Part shown: piece by piece, positions 1-8,392 of the stretch
Layout: each line of letters opens with the position of its first letter
Position numbering within the stretch: the stretch's first letter is position 1
Source: Curtobacterium flaccumfaciens UCD-AKU
Lineage (GTDB): Bacteria > Actinomycetota > Actinomycetes > Actinomycetales > Microbacteriaceae
Direction of reading: 5' to 3'
DNA length: 64,000 bases
Assembly: GCF_000349565.1 (NCBI RefSeq)
Contig: NZ_KB714631.1
Location: forward strand, 532,422-596,421
Made by a program: the position numbers and the translations under genes
Notes under the pieces: generated by a model
The model's database searches: none
Seen by the model: only the letters and a program-made list of their open reading frames with translations
What the model was told of the DNA's origin: nothing

Positions 1-44
1 GACCCGACGTCTTCTGCACACCGGGCGGCCGTGGCGCGCCTGGC

Positions 45-91
45 GACGGACGGGAGGCCCGTGCCAGCTGGCACCGGGCCTCCCGTCCGTC
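45..91. repeat. 47-bp palindrome, GGAGGC family copy A
   Basis: A near-perfect hairpin. The left arm GACGGACGGGAGGCCCG (45-61) pairs with 75-91 around the self-complementary core TGCCAGCTGGCA (62-73). It lies about 150 bases past the 3' end of the minus-strand DUF2142 gene. An almost identical hairpin is at 28379-28426. There is no T-tract, so its role as a terminator is inference. Confidence 0.85.
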
Positions 92-211
92 TCGCAGGGG
101 CGTCCAACCCGCGCCGTGCGCCGTCCGCCGAGTGGTCACGAAGTGTCGCCTGGAGACGCTCCAGACGACGGTTCGCGACCCCTCGGGGCCGCGCCTGCGG
201 CACGTCGTGCC

Positions 212-235
212 CGCCCGGCGCTCCGCGGCCGGGCG
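212..235 (-). terminator. Hairpin after the DUF2142 gene
   Basis: Arms CGCCCGGC (212-219) and GCCGGGCG (228-235) with an 8-base loop lie 2 bases past the stop of the minus-strand gene ending at 238. A GC-rich stem directly after a stop codon suggests a terminator, but no U-tract follows. Confidence 0.5.
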
Positions 236-237
236 TG

Positions 238-1794
238 TCAGCGGACGGGAACCGTCGTCGACAGGGCGCGACGGTCGGCGCGCGCGACCTGCACGACCGA
301 GGCGACGAGGCCCACCGCGACCAGCGCCACGACGACCACGAGCACCGCGGGTGGCACCGGGCCGATCTCGGAGTAGCGCAGCAGCCCACGCCCCGTCACC
401 GGGAACACCGCCGCGTTCCAGAACCAGGCGGACGCCACCGCGAAGCCGTACACGCCCACGGCGGGCAGCACGACGGCCAGCGCCAGCGCGACCCAGGCGC
501 GTGCCCGGCCAGCCGGTACCAGCCGCCGCCACGCGAGCGCGCTCAGCACGATCAGGCAGACGATCGCGGGGAAGTAGTACCGGCCCTGGGTGGCGGCGAC
601 CTCGGTGGTGGTCAGGTACGAGTGCGCGCTCGTGCGGTTCTGGATGCCGATCAGGAGCGCCGGGAACACCGCGAGGCAGAGCGCCGTCCGCAGGTCCGGG
701 CCGCGGCGGAACGCCCAGCCGACGAGCACCACGAGGGCGACCAGGGTGAGGACGGCGGTGAGCAGATCGCCGATCGTGACCTGTGCCCGGCCGCCGAAGC
801 TGCCCCAGAACGTGCGGGCGAGGGTGCCCCAGCTGACGTCGAGGAAGTGCCCGAGCGTGGGGCTCTCACCCGGCGGGAAGTCCTTCGGGGGCCGCATGGC
901 CGTGTAGCCGTTCGGCTGGATCCGCCCGTACGACACCAGGTTGTGCAGCCACCACCACGCGCCGACGCCGCCGGAGACCGCCATCGCGACGACCGAGCGC
1001 ACGATCCGTTGCCGCAGGGACAGCACCCCGGCGCCGGCGAACAGCACCACCACCGCGACGAACGGCACCGCCGGCAACCCCGTGCCCTTGATCCAGACCA
1101 GGGCCCCGAGGACCGCAGCCAGTGCGATCGTGGTGCGCCAGCGGGTGTCCCCGGTGAGCAGACGCGTGGCGAGCCAGACGACGATCCCGGCGACGAGCAG
1201 GACGGGGGCGTCGTTGGAGAACGACGAGCCGATGGACGCGAGCTCGGGCGTCGCGAACACGGCGAGGGCGCCGATCAGCGCGGCGCGGGGGCTGCGGGTC
1301 ACCCGGCGCACCGACGCCCAGGCGAGCAGCGGCAGCGCGGTCACGGCCAGCACGTCGGCCAGGCGGAGGGCGATGAACGCGTGGTCCCAGCGGAGCTCGC
1401 CGAAGTCGACGGCACGGAGCACGGCGGCTCCGGCCAGGTAGGCGGTCGGCGGGTGCTGGGTCATCTGGTTGACCGTCGCCGAGGGGCCGGGGGCGTTCTG
1501 CAGCAACTCGCCCACCGTCGACCACTCGTCGGACGGCTTCGTCGCCTGCTCGACCTTGGCGGCCTGCACGGCGTTGGTGACGAACAGCTCGCCGGGGGCC
1601 GCCCACGCGTCGCCGAGGGCGAGGTGCACCGAGGCGTCGATGTGCGCGGTCTCGTCGGGCGCTTCGAACACCGGGACGATCAACGCCCACGCCACGAGCC
1701 ACAGCCCGAAGGTCGCCGTGATCACCGCGATCGCGACACGTTCCCAGCGCGCGGTGCGGGGTGGAGCAGGGGTGGTGGTCGTCTCGGCCGTCAC
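238..1794 (-). CDS. DUF2142-family polytopic membrane protein
   Basis: A 518-residue, strongly hydrophobic protein. Near the N-terminus, after the first membrane segment, it carries VPVFEAPDETAHID, the extracytoplasmic acidic motif typical of DUF2142 and related GT-C-like proteins; many hydrophobic helices follow. DUF2142 members usually lie in surface-polysaccharide clusters and are suspected lipid-linked sugar transferases, so this role is inference. The GTG start at 1794 is supported by a TAGGAT -10 box 7 bases upstream (leaderless). The gene follows the gtrA-like gene by 15 bases on the same strand, so it could be read both from its own promoter and from upstream. It is probably part of envelope glycan assembly; donor and acceptor cannot be told. 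Confidence 0.8.
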   Translation of the reverse strand: MTAETTTTPAPPRTARWERVAIAVITATFGLWLVAWALIVPVFEAPDETAHIDASVHLALGDAWAAPGELFVTNAVQAAKVEQATKPSDEWSTVGELLQNAPGPSATVNQMTQHPPTAYLAGAAVLRAVDFGELRWDHAFIALRLADVLAVTALPLLAWASVRRVTRSPRAALIGALAVFATPELASIGSSFSNDAPVLLVAGIVVWLATRLLTGDTRWRTTIALAAVLGALVWIKGTGLPAVPFVAVVVLFAGAGVLSLRQRIVRSVVAMAVSGGVGAWWWLHNLVSYGRIQPNGYTAMRPPKDFPPGESPTLGHFLDVSWGTLARTFWGSFGGRAQVTIGDLLTAVLTLVALVVLVGWAFRRGPDLRTALCLAVFPALLIGIQNRTSAHSYLTTTEVAATQGRYYFPAIVCLIVLSALAWRRLVPAGRARAWVALALAVVLPAVGVYGFAVASAWFWNAAVFPVTGRGLLRYSEIGPVPPAVLVVVVALVAVGLVASVVQVARADRRALSTTVPVR

Positions 1795-1801
1795 CCCACC
1801 G

Positions 1802-1807
1802 ATCCTA
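1802..1807 (-). promoter_or_regulatory. -10 box TAGGAT, leaderless start of the DUF2142 gene
   Basis: On the minus strand TAGGAT is followed by 7 bases and then the GTG at 1794. It lies only 2 bases past the stop codon of the gtrA-like gene (1810-1812), giving an internal promoter at the operon junction. No clear -35 box was found. Confidence 0.55.
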
Positions 1808-1809
1808 GG

Positions 1810-2298
1810 TCAGGCGTCGTGGGGGACCCGCGGCCCGTCGGACACCGACTCGTCGGCGGTGGCCGGCTGCGTGGCGGTGCGCTCGGGGTGGTAGACCCAG
1901 ACCTTGTAGAGCCAGAACCGGAAGACCGTGCCGAGCACGAGCCCGACGATGTTCGCGACGTTGTCGGCGAGCACCGAGGTGAGCCCCATGGCGTAGTGCG
2001 AGACCCCGAGGCAGGCGAGGGCGATGACCATGCCGCCGAGCGAGACGACGACGAACTCGACACCCTCGCGGGTGGCCACGGCGCGACGCTGCTCACGGAA
2101 CGTCCAGTACCGGTTGCCCATCCAGTTGACGAAGATCGCCACGACGGTGGAGATGACCTTCGCCCAGAACGGGCCCGAGTGGACGTCCTCGGGGTTCAGG
2201 ACGGTGATGCGCAGCACGTTGAACACCGTGGTGTCCACGACGAAGCCGACGGCACCGACGACGCCGAAGCGTGCCAGCTGGGCGATGAGGCGCCGCAC
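1810..2298 (-). CDS. GtrA-family membrane protein (putative polyprenyl-phosphate-sugar flippase)
   Basis: A 162-residue protein. It opens with RRLIAQLARFGVVGAVGFVVD, the N-terminal GtrA signature, and has four hydrophobic segments with the inter-helix motif NWMGNRYWTF. GtrA/GtcA proteins are thought to flip undecaprenyl-phosphate-sugar so that an outer-face transferase can use it. I chose GTG 2298 because GGAGGG lies 3 bases upstream and the signature starts there; a longer frame would begin at 2406 and run into the purK start region. The gene is divergent from purK, the same neighbour that I recall for the mycobacterial homologue (Rv3277c). Its partner here may be the GT2/YfhO pair at 11.7-15.5 kb. 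Confidence 0.85.
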   Translation of the reverse strand: MRRLIAQLARFGVVGAVGFVVDTTVFNVLRITVLNPEDVHSGPFWAKVISTVVAIFVNWMGNRYWTFREQRRAVATREGVEFVVVSLGGMVIALACLGVSHYAMGLTSVLADNVANIVGLVLGTVFRFWLYKVWVYHPERTATQPATADESVSDGPRVPHDA

Positions 2299-2372
2299 GA
2301 GCCCTCCAGGATCCGTAGAGTTGTGACCGGTCGTCCAGAGCACGACCCGAACAGCGATTGTAGACAACGCGT

Positions 2373-2390
2373 TCCCACCGCGCGGTGGGA
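2373..2390. promoter_or_regulatory. 18-bp perfect palindrome between gtrA and purK
   Basis: TCCCACCGCGCGGTGGGA is fully self-complementary and lies in the 113-base divergent gap, 22 bases before the purK ATG. It could be an operator for a dimeric repressor or simply an mRNA hairpin. I know no named regulator with this site. Confidence 0.4.
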
Positions 2391-2411
2391 GCGCCGGAAG
2401 GATCACACAGC

Positions 2412-3548
2412 ATGGCGTTGCGCGTCGGGGTCATCGGTGGGGGACAGCTGGCACGGATGATGGTGCCGGCCGCGGTCGAACTGGGGATCGACATCCGGGT
2501 GCTCGCCGAGGGGCCGGGCATGTCGGCGAGCATCGCCGCCACCGCCGAGGGTGACTACCACGACGCCGCCACGGTGCTCGAGTTCGCCCGACAGGTCGAC
2601 GTCGTCACCTTCGACCACGAACACGTGCCCCAGGACGTTCTGCGCACGCTGGTCGACGCGGGCGTGGCGGTCCACCCCGGCCCCGACGCGCTGGCCGTCG
2701 CGCAGGACAAGATCACGATGCGTCGCCGGCTGAGCGACCTCGGCCTGCCGGTGCCCGACTGGGCGGCCGTGCACGACCCCGACGAGCTCCGCGGGTTCCT
2801 GGCCGACCACGGTGGCCGAGCCGTCGTCAAGACCCCGCGGGGCGGGTACGACGGCAAGGGTGTCCGGGTCGTCTCCGACGCCGCCGAGGTCGACGACTGG
2901 TTCATCGCCGTGGCCGAGGCCGGCGGCGACCAGGCCCTCCTGGTCGAGGAGCTCGTCCCCTTCACCCGCGAACTCGCGCAGTCCGTGGCACGCCGCCCCT
3001 CCGGGCAGGTCGTCGCCTGGCCGCTCGTCGAGACCGTGCAGCGCGACGGCGTCTGCGCCGAGGTCATCGCTCCGGCCCCGGACAGCGCCGGCCGGATCGC
3101 CGACCTGACCGAGTCGATCGCCGTCCGCATCGCCGAGGAACTCGGGGTCACCGGTGTGCTCGCCGTCGAGCTGTTCCAGACCGACGACGAGCGCATCCTG
3201 ATCAACGAGCTCGCGATGCGTCCGCACAACACCGGGCACTGGACCATCGACGGCGCCACCACGAGCCAGTTCGAGCAGCACCTGCGTGCCGTCCTCGACC
3301 TGCCGCTCGGTGCCACCGGCTCGTTCGCCCCGGCGTCCGTCATGGTCAACGTGCTCGGCGGACCCGCCGACGGCGACCTCGCCGCCCGGTACCCAGCCGC
3401 ACTCCAGGCCTTCCCCGAGGCCAAGTACCACTTCTACGGCAAGGCGCCCCGGGCCGGGCGGAAGATCGGGCACGTCACGGTGCTCGGTGACGACGTCGAC
3501 GACGTCGTCTACCGCGCTCGCGCGGCCGCTGCCCACTTCGACGACTGA
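2412..3548 (+). CDS. 5-(carboxyamino)imidazole ribonucleotide synthase PurK
   Basis: 378 residues. PurK is the ATP-dependent carboxylase that converts AIR and bicarbonate to N5-CAIR in purine synthesis. The protein starts with MALRVGVIGGGQLARMM, the classic PurK N-terminus. It has the ATP-grasp stretch VKTPRGGYDGKG near residue 139 and NELAMRPHNTGHWTIDGATT near 265. I chose ATG 2412 because of this N-terminus and GGAAGG upstream. Its partner purE normally sits next to it, but here it is 3 kb downstream with a GH6 gene and a glycosyltransferase in between. All expected motifs are present and the length is normal. Confidence 0.97.
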   Translation: MALRVGVIGGGQLARMMVPAAVELGIDIRVLAEGPGMSASIAATAEGDYHDAATVLEFARQVDVVTFDHEHVPQDVLRTLVDAGVAVHPGPDALAVAQDKITMRRRLSDLGLPVPDWAAVHDPDELRGFLADHGGRAVVKTPRGGYDGKGVRVVSDAAEVDDWFIAVAEAGGDQALLVEELVPFTRELAQSVARRPSGQVVAWPLVETVQRDGVCAEVIAPAPDSAGRIADLTESIAVRIAEELGVTGVLAVELFQTDDERILINELAMRPHNTGHWTIDGATTSQFEQHLRAVLDLPLGATGSFAPASVMVNVLGGPADGDLAARYPAALQAFPEAKYHFYGKAPRAGRKIGHVTVLGDDVDDVVYRARAAAAHFDD

Positions 3549-3705
3549 GGTCGCGTCCTCGACGTGACCGGATGACGACACGGGACGCACTTGTCGGCCG
3601 GTCTGCGGACACCCCCTCGGGTGGCACCCGCTCGGGAGGCTGGTGGGGGACGGGAACGCGTGTTCTCCTGGAGCAGTCAGGGAACACACGTCCAGGGGAG
3701 TCTCC

Positions 3706-5361
3706 ATGCGCCGCCGTCCGCGCCGTACCGCCGTCTGCGCCGCCGCAGTCGCCCTCGTCGCTGCCGTCGCCGGCCTGCTGCCGACCGCGACCGCGTCGGC
3801 AGCGACCTCGGCTTCCGCCATCCGCTCGGCGACGTCCGCGTCGCTCTACGGCGCCGGGCCGTACCGGTCGCCCACGAGCGAGGCGGCGAAGGCCCAGACC
3901 GCCCTCGCAGCCACCGATCCGGCCGGTGCCGCGGCGGCCGGGACCATCGCCCGCTACCCCGTCGCCACCTGGCTCGGCGACTGGACGCAGGGGACACAGC
4001 TGACCAAGACCATCAGCACCGCCCTGACCGGGGCCGAGCAGTCCGGCACCACCCCCGTGTTCGTGCTCTACGCGATCCCCGACCGTGACTGCGGCGGGTA
4101 CTCGGCCGGCGGGTTCGACGAGCGTTCCTACGACGACTGGGTCGACCAGGTCACCGCGGCGCTCACCGGGCACCGTGCAGCCGTCGTCGTCGAACCGGAC
4201 TCGCTCGCGATGCTCAGCAACGCCAAGTGCAGCACGGCGCTCGACGAGCAGCGCTACCGGATCCTCTCCCGCACCGTCGCCGGCCTGACCGCTGCCGGGG
4301 TCCCCGCGTACCTGGACGCCGGCAACTCGAACTGGGTGCAGCCCGCACTGATGGCATCGCGACTGAACAGCGCGGGGGTGCAGCAGGCCCGCGGCTTCTT
4401 CACGAACGTCGCGAACTACTACCCGACCGCCCAGGAGCAGGCGTACGCGCAGAAGGTGTCCGCCGCGACCGGGGGTTCCCACTACGTGATCGACACCTCG
4501 CGCAACGGGCAGGGCTGGCGCGGCACGTGGTGCAACGGACCCGGCGCCGGGCTCGGTACCTCGCCCCGGGTGGTGTCCGACGGCACGGCGCTCGACGCCC
4601 TGCTGTGGGTGAAGACCCCCGGTGCGAGCGACGGCACCTGCAACGGTGCCCCGGCCGCCGGCAAGTGGTTCTCGGCCTACGCACAGGCCCTCGTCGCGAA
4701 CGCCCGCCTGGGGGCACCCGCTGCCGACATGACACCCCGTGGGTCGCTCGAGGCCGTCGCCGGCACCGGCGGCGGCGTCCGCGTGTCCGGGTGGGCCTAC
4801 GACGAGGACGACCCCACGCAGCCCGTGCGGGTCCGTGCCACCGTGGACGGGGCCGCGGCCGGCGTCGCCACCGCCGGGCTCGACCGTCCCGACGTCGACG
4901 CCCGTGCCGGTGTCGGCGCGACCCACGGTTTCGACGTCGTGCTGCCCACCGCGGCCGGCGCTCGCCGTGTCTGCGTCACCGCGGTGAACATCGGCGCCGG
5001 ATCGGACACCGCGCTCGGCTGCTCGACCGTCCGCGCCTACCGGCACGACCCCTACGCCGGGCTCGAGTCCGCCACGGCCGTGGCCCGCGGCATCGCCGTG
5101 CGCGGCTGGGCGTTCGACGGCGACGCGGTGACCGCGGCGACCCGGGTGGCGATCACGGTCGACGGCAGACGGGTGACGTCACTGGACGCCGGCCGGAAGC
5201 GTGCCGACGTGGACGCGACCTGGGGCTCCGGCCGTTCGCACGGCTTCGCGGGCACGGTCCGGGTGGCGGCCGGCAAGCACACGGTCTGCGCGGTCGCGCA
5301 CAACACCGGGACCGGAGCGGACCGCACGGCGTCAACGTGCCGGACGGTGCGGGTGCGCTGA
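3706..5361 (+). CDS. Secreted glycoside hydrolase family 6 protein with two C-terminal repeat domains
   Basis: 551 residues with a signal peptide (arginine-rich start, hydrophobic core, cut near ATASA). The catalytic domain (about residues 45-340) matches GH6 cellulases: YAIPDRDCGGYSAGG near 124 with the catalytic Asp, VVVEPDSLAML near 159, and VKTPGASDGTC near 302. GH6 enzymes cleave beta-1,4-glucan by inversion. Instead of a recognised carbohydrate-binding module, the C-terminus has two copies of a roughly 100-residue repeat (GWAYDEDD/GWAFDGD, VDG, HGF, paired Cys) shared with the secreted protein at 25797. ATG 3706 is chosen for GGGGAG upstream and the signal peptide. It is probably an extracellular plant-polymer enzyme; the substrate is not proven. 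Confidence 0.92.
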   Translation: MRRRPRRTAVCAAAVALVAAVAGLLPTATASAATSASAIRSATSASLYGAGPYRSPTSEAAKAQTALAATDPAGAAAAGTIARYPVATWLGDWTQGTQLTKTISTALTGAEQSGTTPVFVLYAIPDRDCGGYSAGGFDERSYDDWVDQVTAALTGHRAAVVVEPDSLAMLSNAKCSTALDEQRYRILSRTVAGLTAAGVPAYLDAGNSNWVQPALMASRLNSAGVQQARGFFTNVANYYPTAQEQAYAQKVSAATGGSHYVIDTSRNGQGWRGTWCNGPGAGLGTSPRVVSDGTALDALLWVKTPGASDGTCNGAPAAGKWFSAYAQALVANARLGAPAADMTPRGSLEAVAGTGGGVRVSGWAYDEDDPTQPVRVRATVDGAAAGVATAGLDRPDVDARAGVGATHGFDVVLPTAAGARRVCVTAVNIGAGSDTALGCSTVRAYRHDPYAGLESATAVARGIAVRGWAFDGDAVTAATRVAITVDGRRVTSLDAGRKRADVDATWGSGRSHGFAGTVRVAAGKHTVCAVAHNTGTGADRTASTCRTVRVR

Positions 5362-5411
5362 GGCGGCGCTCGGCGTCCGGTGCGAGGTTCCGGGTGCGAG
5401 AGGATGGACGC

Positions 5412-6512
5412 ATGCCGCGTGATCTCGTCCGCCGGGTCGCCCGACGCCTGCGCCGTGTGCTCGTCGGGGCCCCACCGCAGCCGGTGCCCCTGCCCGTGCT
5501 CGGGTACGTCGTCGCCGGCGGTGGGGGCGCGCACCCGGCCTCGGCACACGTCCGTGTCGTCCGGCGCACCGAGCACCTGGCGTCGAGCGGCACCGCCGAG
5601 GCCCGTCAGGTGGACCCGGCCGCGTTCGTCGACGGCTCCGACACGACGCCGTACGCCGCACTCCTGGTGCAGCGTGACATCCTGCCGCGTGACGACGTGC
5701 AGCCCTTCCTGGCGGCCGCCGCGGCCCGGGGGATCCGCGTCGTGGCCGAGGTCGACGACGACTTCTTCACCGATTCCGGGCGCGAACGACTGGCCCGTGC
5801 CGAGTACGACCCCGACCGGCTCGCCTCGATCGACGCCCTGGTGCGGGGTGCCGACACCGTCGTCGTGAGCACGCCCGAACTCGCCGACGTCGTCCGTCCG
5901 GTCGCGCGGGACGTCGTCGTCGTGCCGAACGCCCTCGACCCGGAGATCTGGACCGCCGGCCCGACGGACGACGATGACGACGAGCGCCCCGAGGGGGAGC
6001 ACCGGGTGCTGTACATGGGCACGCTCACCCACGCCGCCGACCTCGAACTGCTCCGTGACGTCTTCGCCGACCTCGCCACTGCGGACGGCACCCCGGTCCG
6101 GCTCGAGGTCATAGGCGTGACGGACGAGGGCGGCGCGGACTGGTTCCGCCGGGTCGTCGTCCCCGACGGGCACTACCCGGCCTTCTCCCGCTGGCTCGTG
6201 GCGCACCGGGAGCGCTGGCGAGCGGGTGTCGCACCCCTGCGCGACGAGGAGTTCAACCGCGCGAAGAGCGACCTGAAGTTCCTGGAGTACACCGCGCTCG
6301 GACTGCCCGCCGTGGTCTCGGACCGGCCGTCGTACGCGGTGGCACGGGCGCACGGCGCCGTGGCCGTCCCGGATGACGTCGGAGCGTGGCGGGACGCCGT
6401 GCGGACCGCTGTCGAACGTGGCCGACCGGACGAGCGCGCTGCGCGCTGGGTCGCCGAGGACCGCACGATCGGCCACGACGGCGACACCTGGCGGCGGGTC
6501 CTGCTCGGCTAG
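5412..6512 (+). CDS. Glycosyltransferase, GT4-like
   Basis: 366 residues with a GT-B-like layout. The N-terminal half contains VVAEVDDDFFTD and DTVVVSTPELADVV followed by VVVVPNALDPEIW. The C-terminal half begins VLYMGTLTHAADLELL and ends with the nucleotide-sugar-binding-type stretch FNRAKSDLKFLEYTALGLPAVVSD. This resembles the family 1/4 transferases that scan for surface-polysaccharide assembly; the sugar is unknown. ATG 5412 was chosen because the fold starts just after it and GAGGAT lies 6 bases upstream (a weak leaderless -10). Its TAG stop (6510-6512) forms part of the purE -10 box. It is inserted between purK and purE. Confidence 0.85.
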   Translation: MPRDLVRRVARRLRRVLVGAPPQPVPLPVLGYVVAGGGGAHPASAHVRVVRRTEHLASSGTAEARQVDPAAFVDGSDTTPYAALLVQRDILPRDDVQPFLAAAAARGIRVVAEVDDDFFTDSGRERLARAEYDPDRLASIDALVRGADTVVVSTPELADVVRPVARDVVVVPNALDPEIWTAGPTDDDDDERPEGEHRVLYMGTLTHAADLELLRDVFADLATADGTPVRLEVIGVTDEGGADWFRRVVVPDGHYPAFSRWLVAHRERWRAGVAPLRDEEFNRAKSDLKFLEYTALGLPAVVSDRPSYAVARAHGAVAVPDDVGAWRDAVRTAVERGRPDERAARWVAEDRTIGHDGDTWRRVLLG

Positions 6513-6515
6513 GCT
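6510..6515 (+). promoter_or_regulatory. -10 box TAGGCT, leaderless start of purE
   Basis: TAGGCT begins with the TAG stop codon of the upstream glycosyltransferase and ends 6 bases before the purE GTG (6522). That is the spacing expected when the transcript starts at the start codon. Confidence 0.6.
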
Positions 6516-6521
6516 CGTCGC

Positions 6522-7034
6522 GTGACCGACACCGCCGCACCCGCACAGCCGCTCGTCTCGATCATCATGGGGTCGGACTCCGACTGGCCGACCATGCGGG
6601 CCGCGGCGGAGATCCTCTCCGAACTCGGCATCCCGTTCGAGGCGGACGTCGTGTCGGCGCACCGCACCCCGGACAAGATGACCCGCTTCGCCCGCGCCGC
6701 CGCCGAGCGCGGCATCCGGGTCGTCATCGCCGGGGCCGGCGGCGCAGCACACCTGCCCGGCATGGTGGCCTCGATGACCACGCTGCCGGTGATCGGCGTC
6801 CCGGTGCAGCTCGCGCGCCTGGACGGCCTCGACTCGCTGCTCTCGATCGTGCAGATGCCGGCGGGCATCCCGGTGGCGACGATGGCGATCAACGGTGCCG
6901 CCAATGCCGGTCTGTTGGCGGCGCGCATCATCGGTTCCTCGGAGCCGGCCGTCGCCGCTCGGCTGACGGAGTACGCCGACGGGCTCGAGCGCCTGGTCGA
7001 GGAGAAGGCTGCGCGCCTCCGCGACGCACTCTGA
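6522..7034 (+). CDS. N5-carboxyaminoimidazole ribonucleotide mutase PurE
   Basis: 170 residues. PurE moves the carboxylate of N5-CAIR to C4, the step after PurK. The class I motif GSDSDWPTM lies near residue 18, SAHRTPDKM near 46 carries the catalytic Ser-His, and [12 protein letters not shown] and PVIGVP follow; the tail region [26 protein letters not shown] is typical. The GTG start at 6522 is 9 bases past the preceding stop, with no Shine-Dalgarno, consistent with a leaderless mRNA. It shares strand with purK but the two intervening genes are unrelated to purines. Confidence 0.97.
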   Translation: MTDTAAPAQPLVSIIMGSDSDWPTMRAAAEILSELGIPFEADVVSAHRTPDKMTRFARAAAERGIRVVIAGAGGAAHLPGMVASMTTLPVIGVPVQLARLDGLDSLLSIVQMPAGIPVATMAINGAANAGLLAARIIGSSEPAVAARLTEYADGLERLVEEKAARLRDAL

Positions 7035-7087
7035 CGGGCAGGGCGGCGCGGGGCAGGGCGGGGCCGCGATCGGGTCCAGGGCCGCGC

Positions 7088-7093
7088 TACGGT
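7088..7093 (+). promoter_or_regulatory. -10 box TACGGT before the small membrane protein gene
   Basis: TACGGT is followed by 6 bases and ATG 7100, a leaderless arrangement. It is one of the best reasons to regard the 90-residue frame at 7100 as a real gene. Confidence 0.5.
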
Positions 7094-7099
7094 AGCGGG

Positions 7100-7372
7100 A
7101 TGCGCCGCGCCGTCCCCGTCCTCGTCCTCGCCGTGATCGCCGTGGTCGCCGCGGTGGTCTGCGGGTTCGCCCTGCACGCCGCCGGTCCGTTGAACCCGGT
7201 GTCCGGCTGGTTCGGCCCTGCTGAACGGGGCTTCGTCTCGACGAAGTCGCAGTACGACTCCATGCTCACCTCGGTGCACGTCGCCGAGGTCGCGGCCGTG
7301 GTCGTCGTCGTCGCGGTGCTGGCAGCCGTCGTGGTCGCGCTCGTCATGCGTCGTCGTCGCGCCCGGCCCTGA
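7100..7372 (+). CDS. Small two-helix membrane protein, function unknown
   Basis: 90 residues. An N-terminal hydrophobic helix (about residues 5-27) and a C-terminal one (about 60-84) flank a 30-residue loop with WFGPAERGFVSTKSQYDSM. The protein ends in a basic stretch RRRRARP. I recognise no family. Support for it being real: a TACGGT box 6 bases before ATG 7100 and a plausible protein composition. It lies 65 bases after purE on the same strand. No function is assigned. Confidence 0.55.
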   Translation: MRRAVPVLVLAVIAVVAAVVCGFALHAAGPLNPVSGWFGPAERGFVSTKSQYDSMLTSVHVAEVAAVVVVVAVLAAVVVALVMRRRRARP

Positions 7373-7623
7373 TCGGACGGCGCAGACGACGACCCCTGCT
7401 CGAGTCGACGGGGCTCCCGGTCGCGCCACGCGCTCTGACCAGGACTCCCAGCCGACGGTTCGGTCATCGTGCAAGGCCCGCGCACTGGGGGTACGCAGCT
7501 GTGTCAACCCCCGGACGCACATCGTGGACAGCAACTACCGTGAACGCCGGGCAGCCGAGATCCGGTCGCCCGGCACCCACACCGAACGGGTGCGAACCGT
7601 CACGTCAGGGAGTGACCGAGCCC

Positions 7624-8379
7624 ATGCAGGAACGCGCCACCAGGAGAGCCGCACTCGCCGTCGTGCTCCTCGGAGCAGCACTCGTCGCCGGCCCGCTCGG
7701 CCAGGGGACCGCAGCGACCGCCAGCTCGGCACCGCTCGGCGACGTCGGGAAGTTCAAGCAGACCTTCCGCGAGCAGTTCAGCACCCCGGCCAGCGCCAAG
7801 GGGGCCTTCGCGAAGCAGTACGCGAGGTCGTGGCAGCCGTACCCGGACGGCACCGGCGGCATGTACTACTCGGGGTCGCAGATCAGCTCGCACCACGGGT
7901 ACATGGACGTCAAGCTCGACGGCAAGCACGGCGCCGCCGGCACCTTCGGCACGCCGACGGGCGCCTGGGGCCACAAGGGCGGGAAGTTCATCGTCCGCGC
8001 CAAGGCGACCGGTGGTGCCGGCAACGGCGCGGCCTTCATGCTCTGGCCGTCGTCCGACCGCTGGGCCGACGGGGAGATCGACTACCCCGAAGCCAACTTC
8101 GACCAGCAGCCGATGCTGCACCACCACTCGATGATCGCGGGACAGGAGGCGAACGCGGTGAGCGTGGGCACCGGTGTCTCCTGGCGGTCGTGGCACACGT
8201 ACTCGATCGAGTGGATCCCCGGGAAGTCCGTCCGCTACCGCCTCGACGGCAAGGTGATCAAGACGGTCACCAGCCATGTGCCGAAGACGGCGCACCGGTA
8301 CATGTTCCAGGTCGGCGACTGGGGCGACGCGGGGCACCTGTACATCGACTGGGTCAGCACCTACACGTACAAGGGCTGA
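7624..8379 (+). CDS. Secreted GH16-like glucanase
   Basis: 252 residues. A signal peptide (ATRRAALAVVLLGAALVAGPLGQGTAATASS) precedes a single beta-sandwich domain. DGEIDYPEANF near residue 148 matches the GH16 active-site pattern E-I-D-x-x-E, with Glu residues as nucleophile and acid/base. Later come WRSWHTYSIEWIPGKSVRYRLDGKVI and YIDWVSTYTYKG, both usual for GH16. GH16 enzymes hydrolyse beta-1,3/1,4-glucans, xyloglucan or galactans; the exact target is not readable. ATG 7624 is preferred, with GGGAG 11 bases upstream; GTG 7612 is an alternative. It converges on the GT4 gene with a 13-base gap. Confidence 0.85.
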   Translation: MQERATRRAALAVVLLGAALVAGPLGQGTAATASSAPLGDVGKFKQTFREQFSTPASAKGAFAKQYARSWQPYPDGTGGMYYSGSQISSHHGYMDVKLDGKHGAAGTFGTPTGAWGHKGGKFIVRAKATGGAGNGAAFMLWPSSDRWADGEIDYPEANFDQQPMLHHHSMIAGQEANAVSVGTGVSWRSWHTYSIEWIPGKSVRYRLDGKVIKTVTSHVPKTAHRYMFQVGDWGDAGHLYIDWVSTYTYKG

Positions 8380-8392
8380 CGCGGTCCGACCG

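Noticed and set aside
3549-3705. CebR-type operator before the GH6 gene
   Set aside because: GAACGCGTGTTC (3655-3666) and a nearby GGGAACACACGT are suggestive, but the known CebR palindrome TGGGAGCGCTCCCA is absent and the match is too short.
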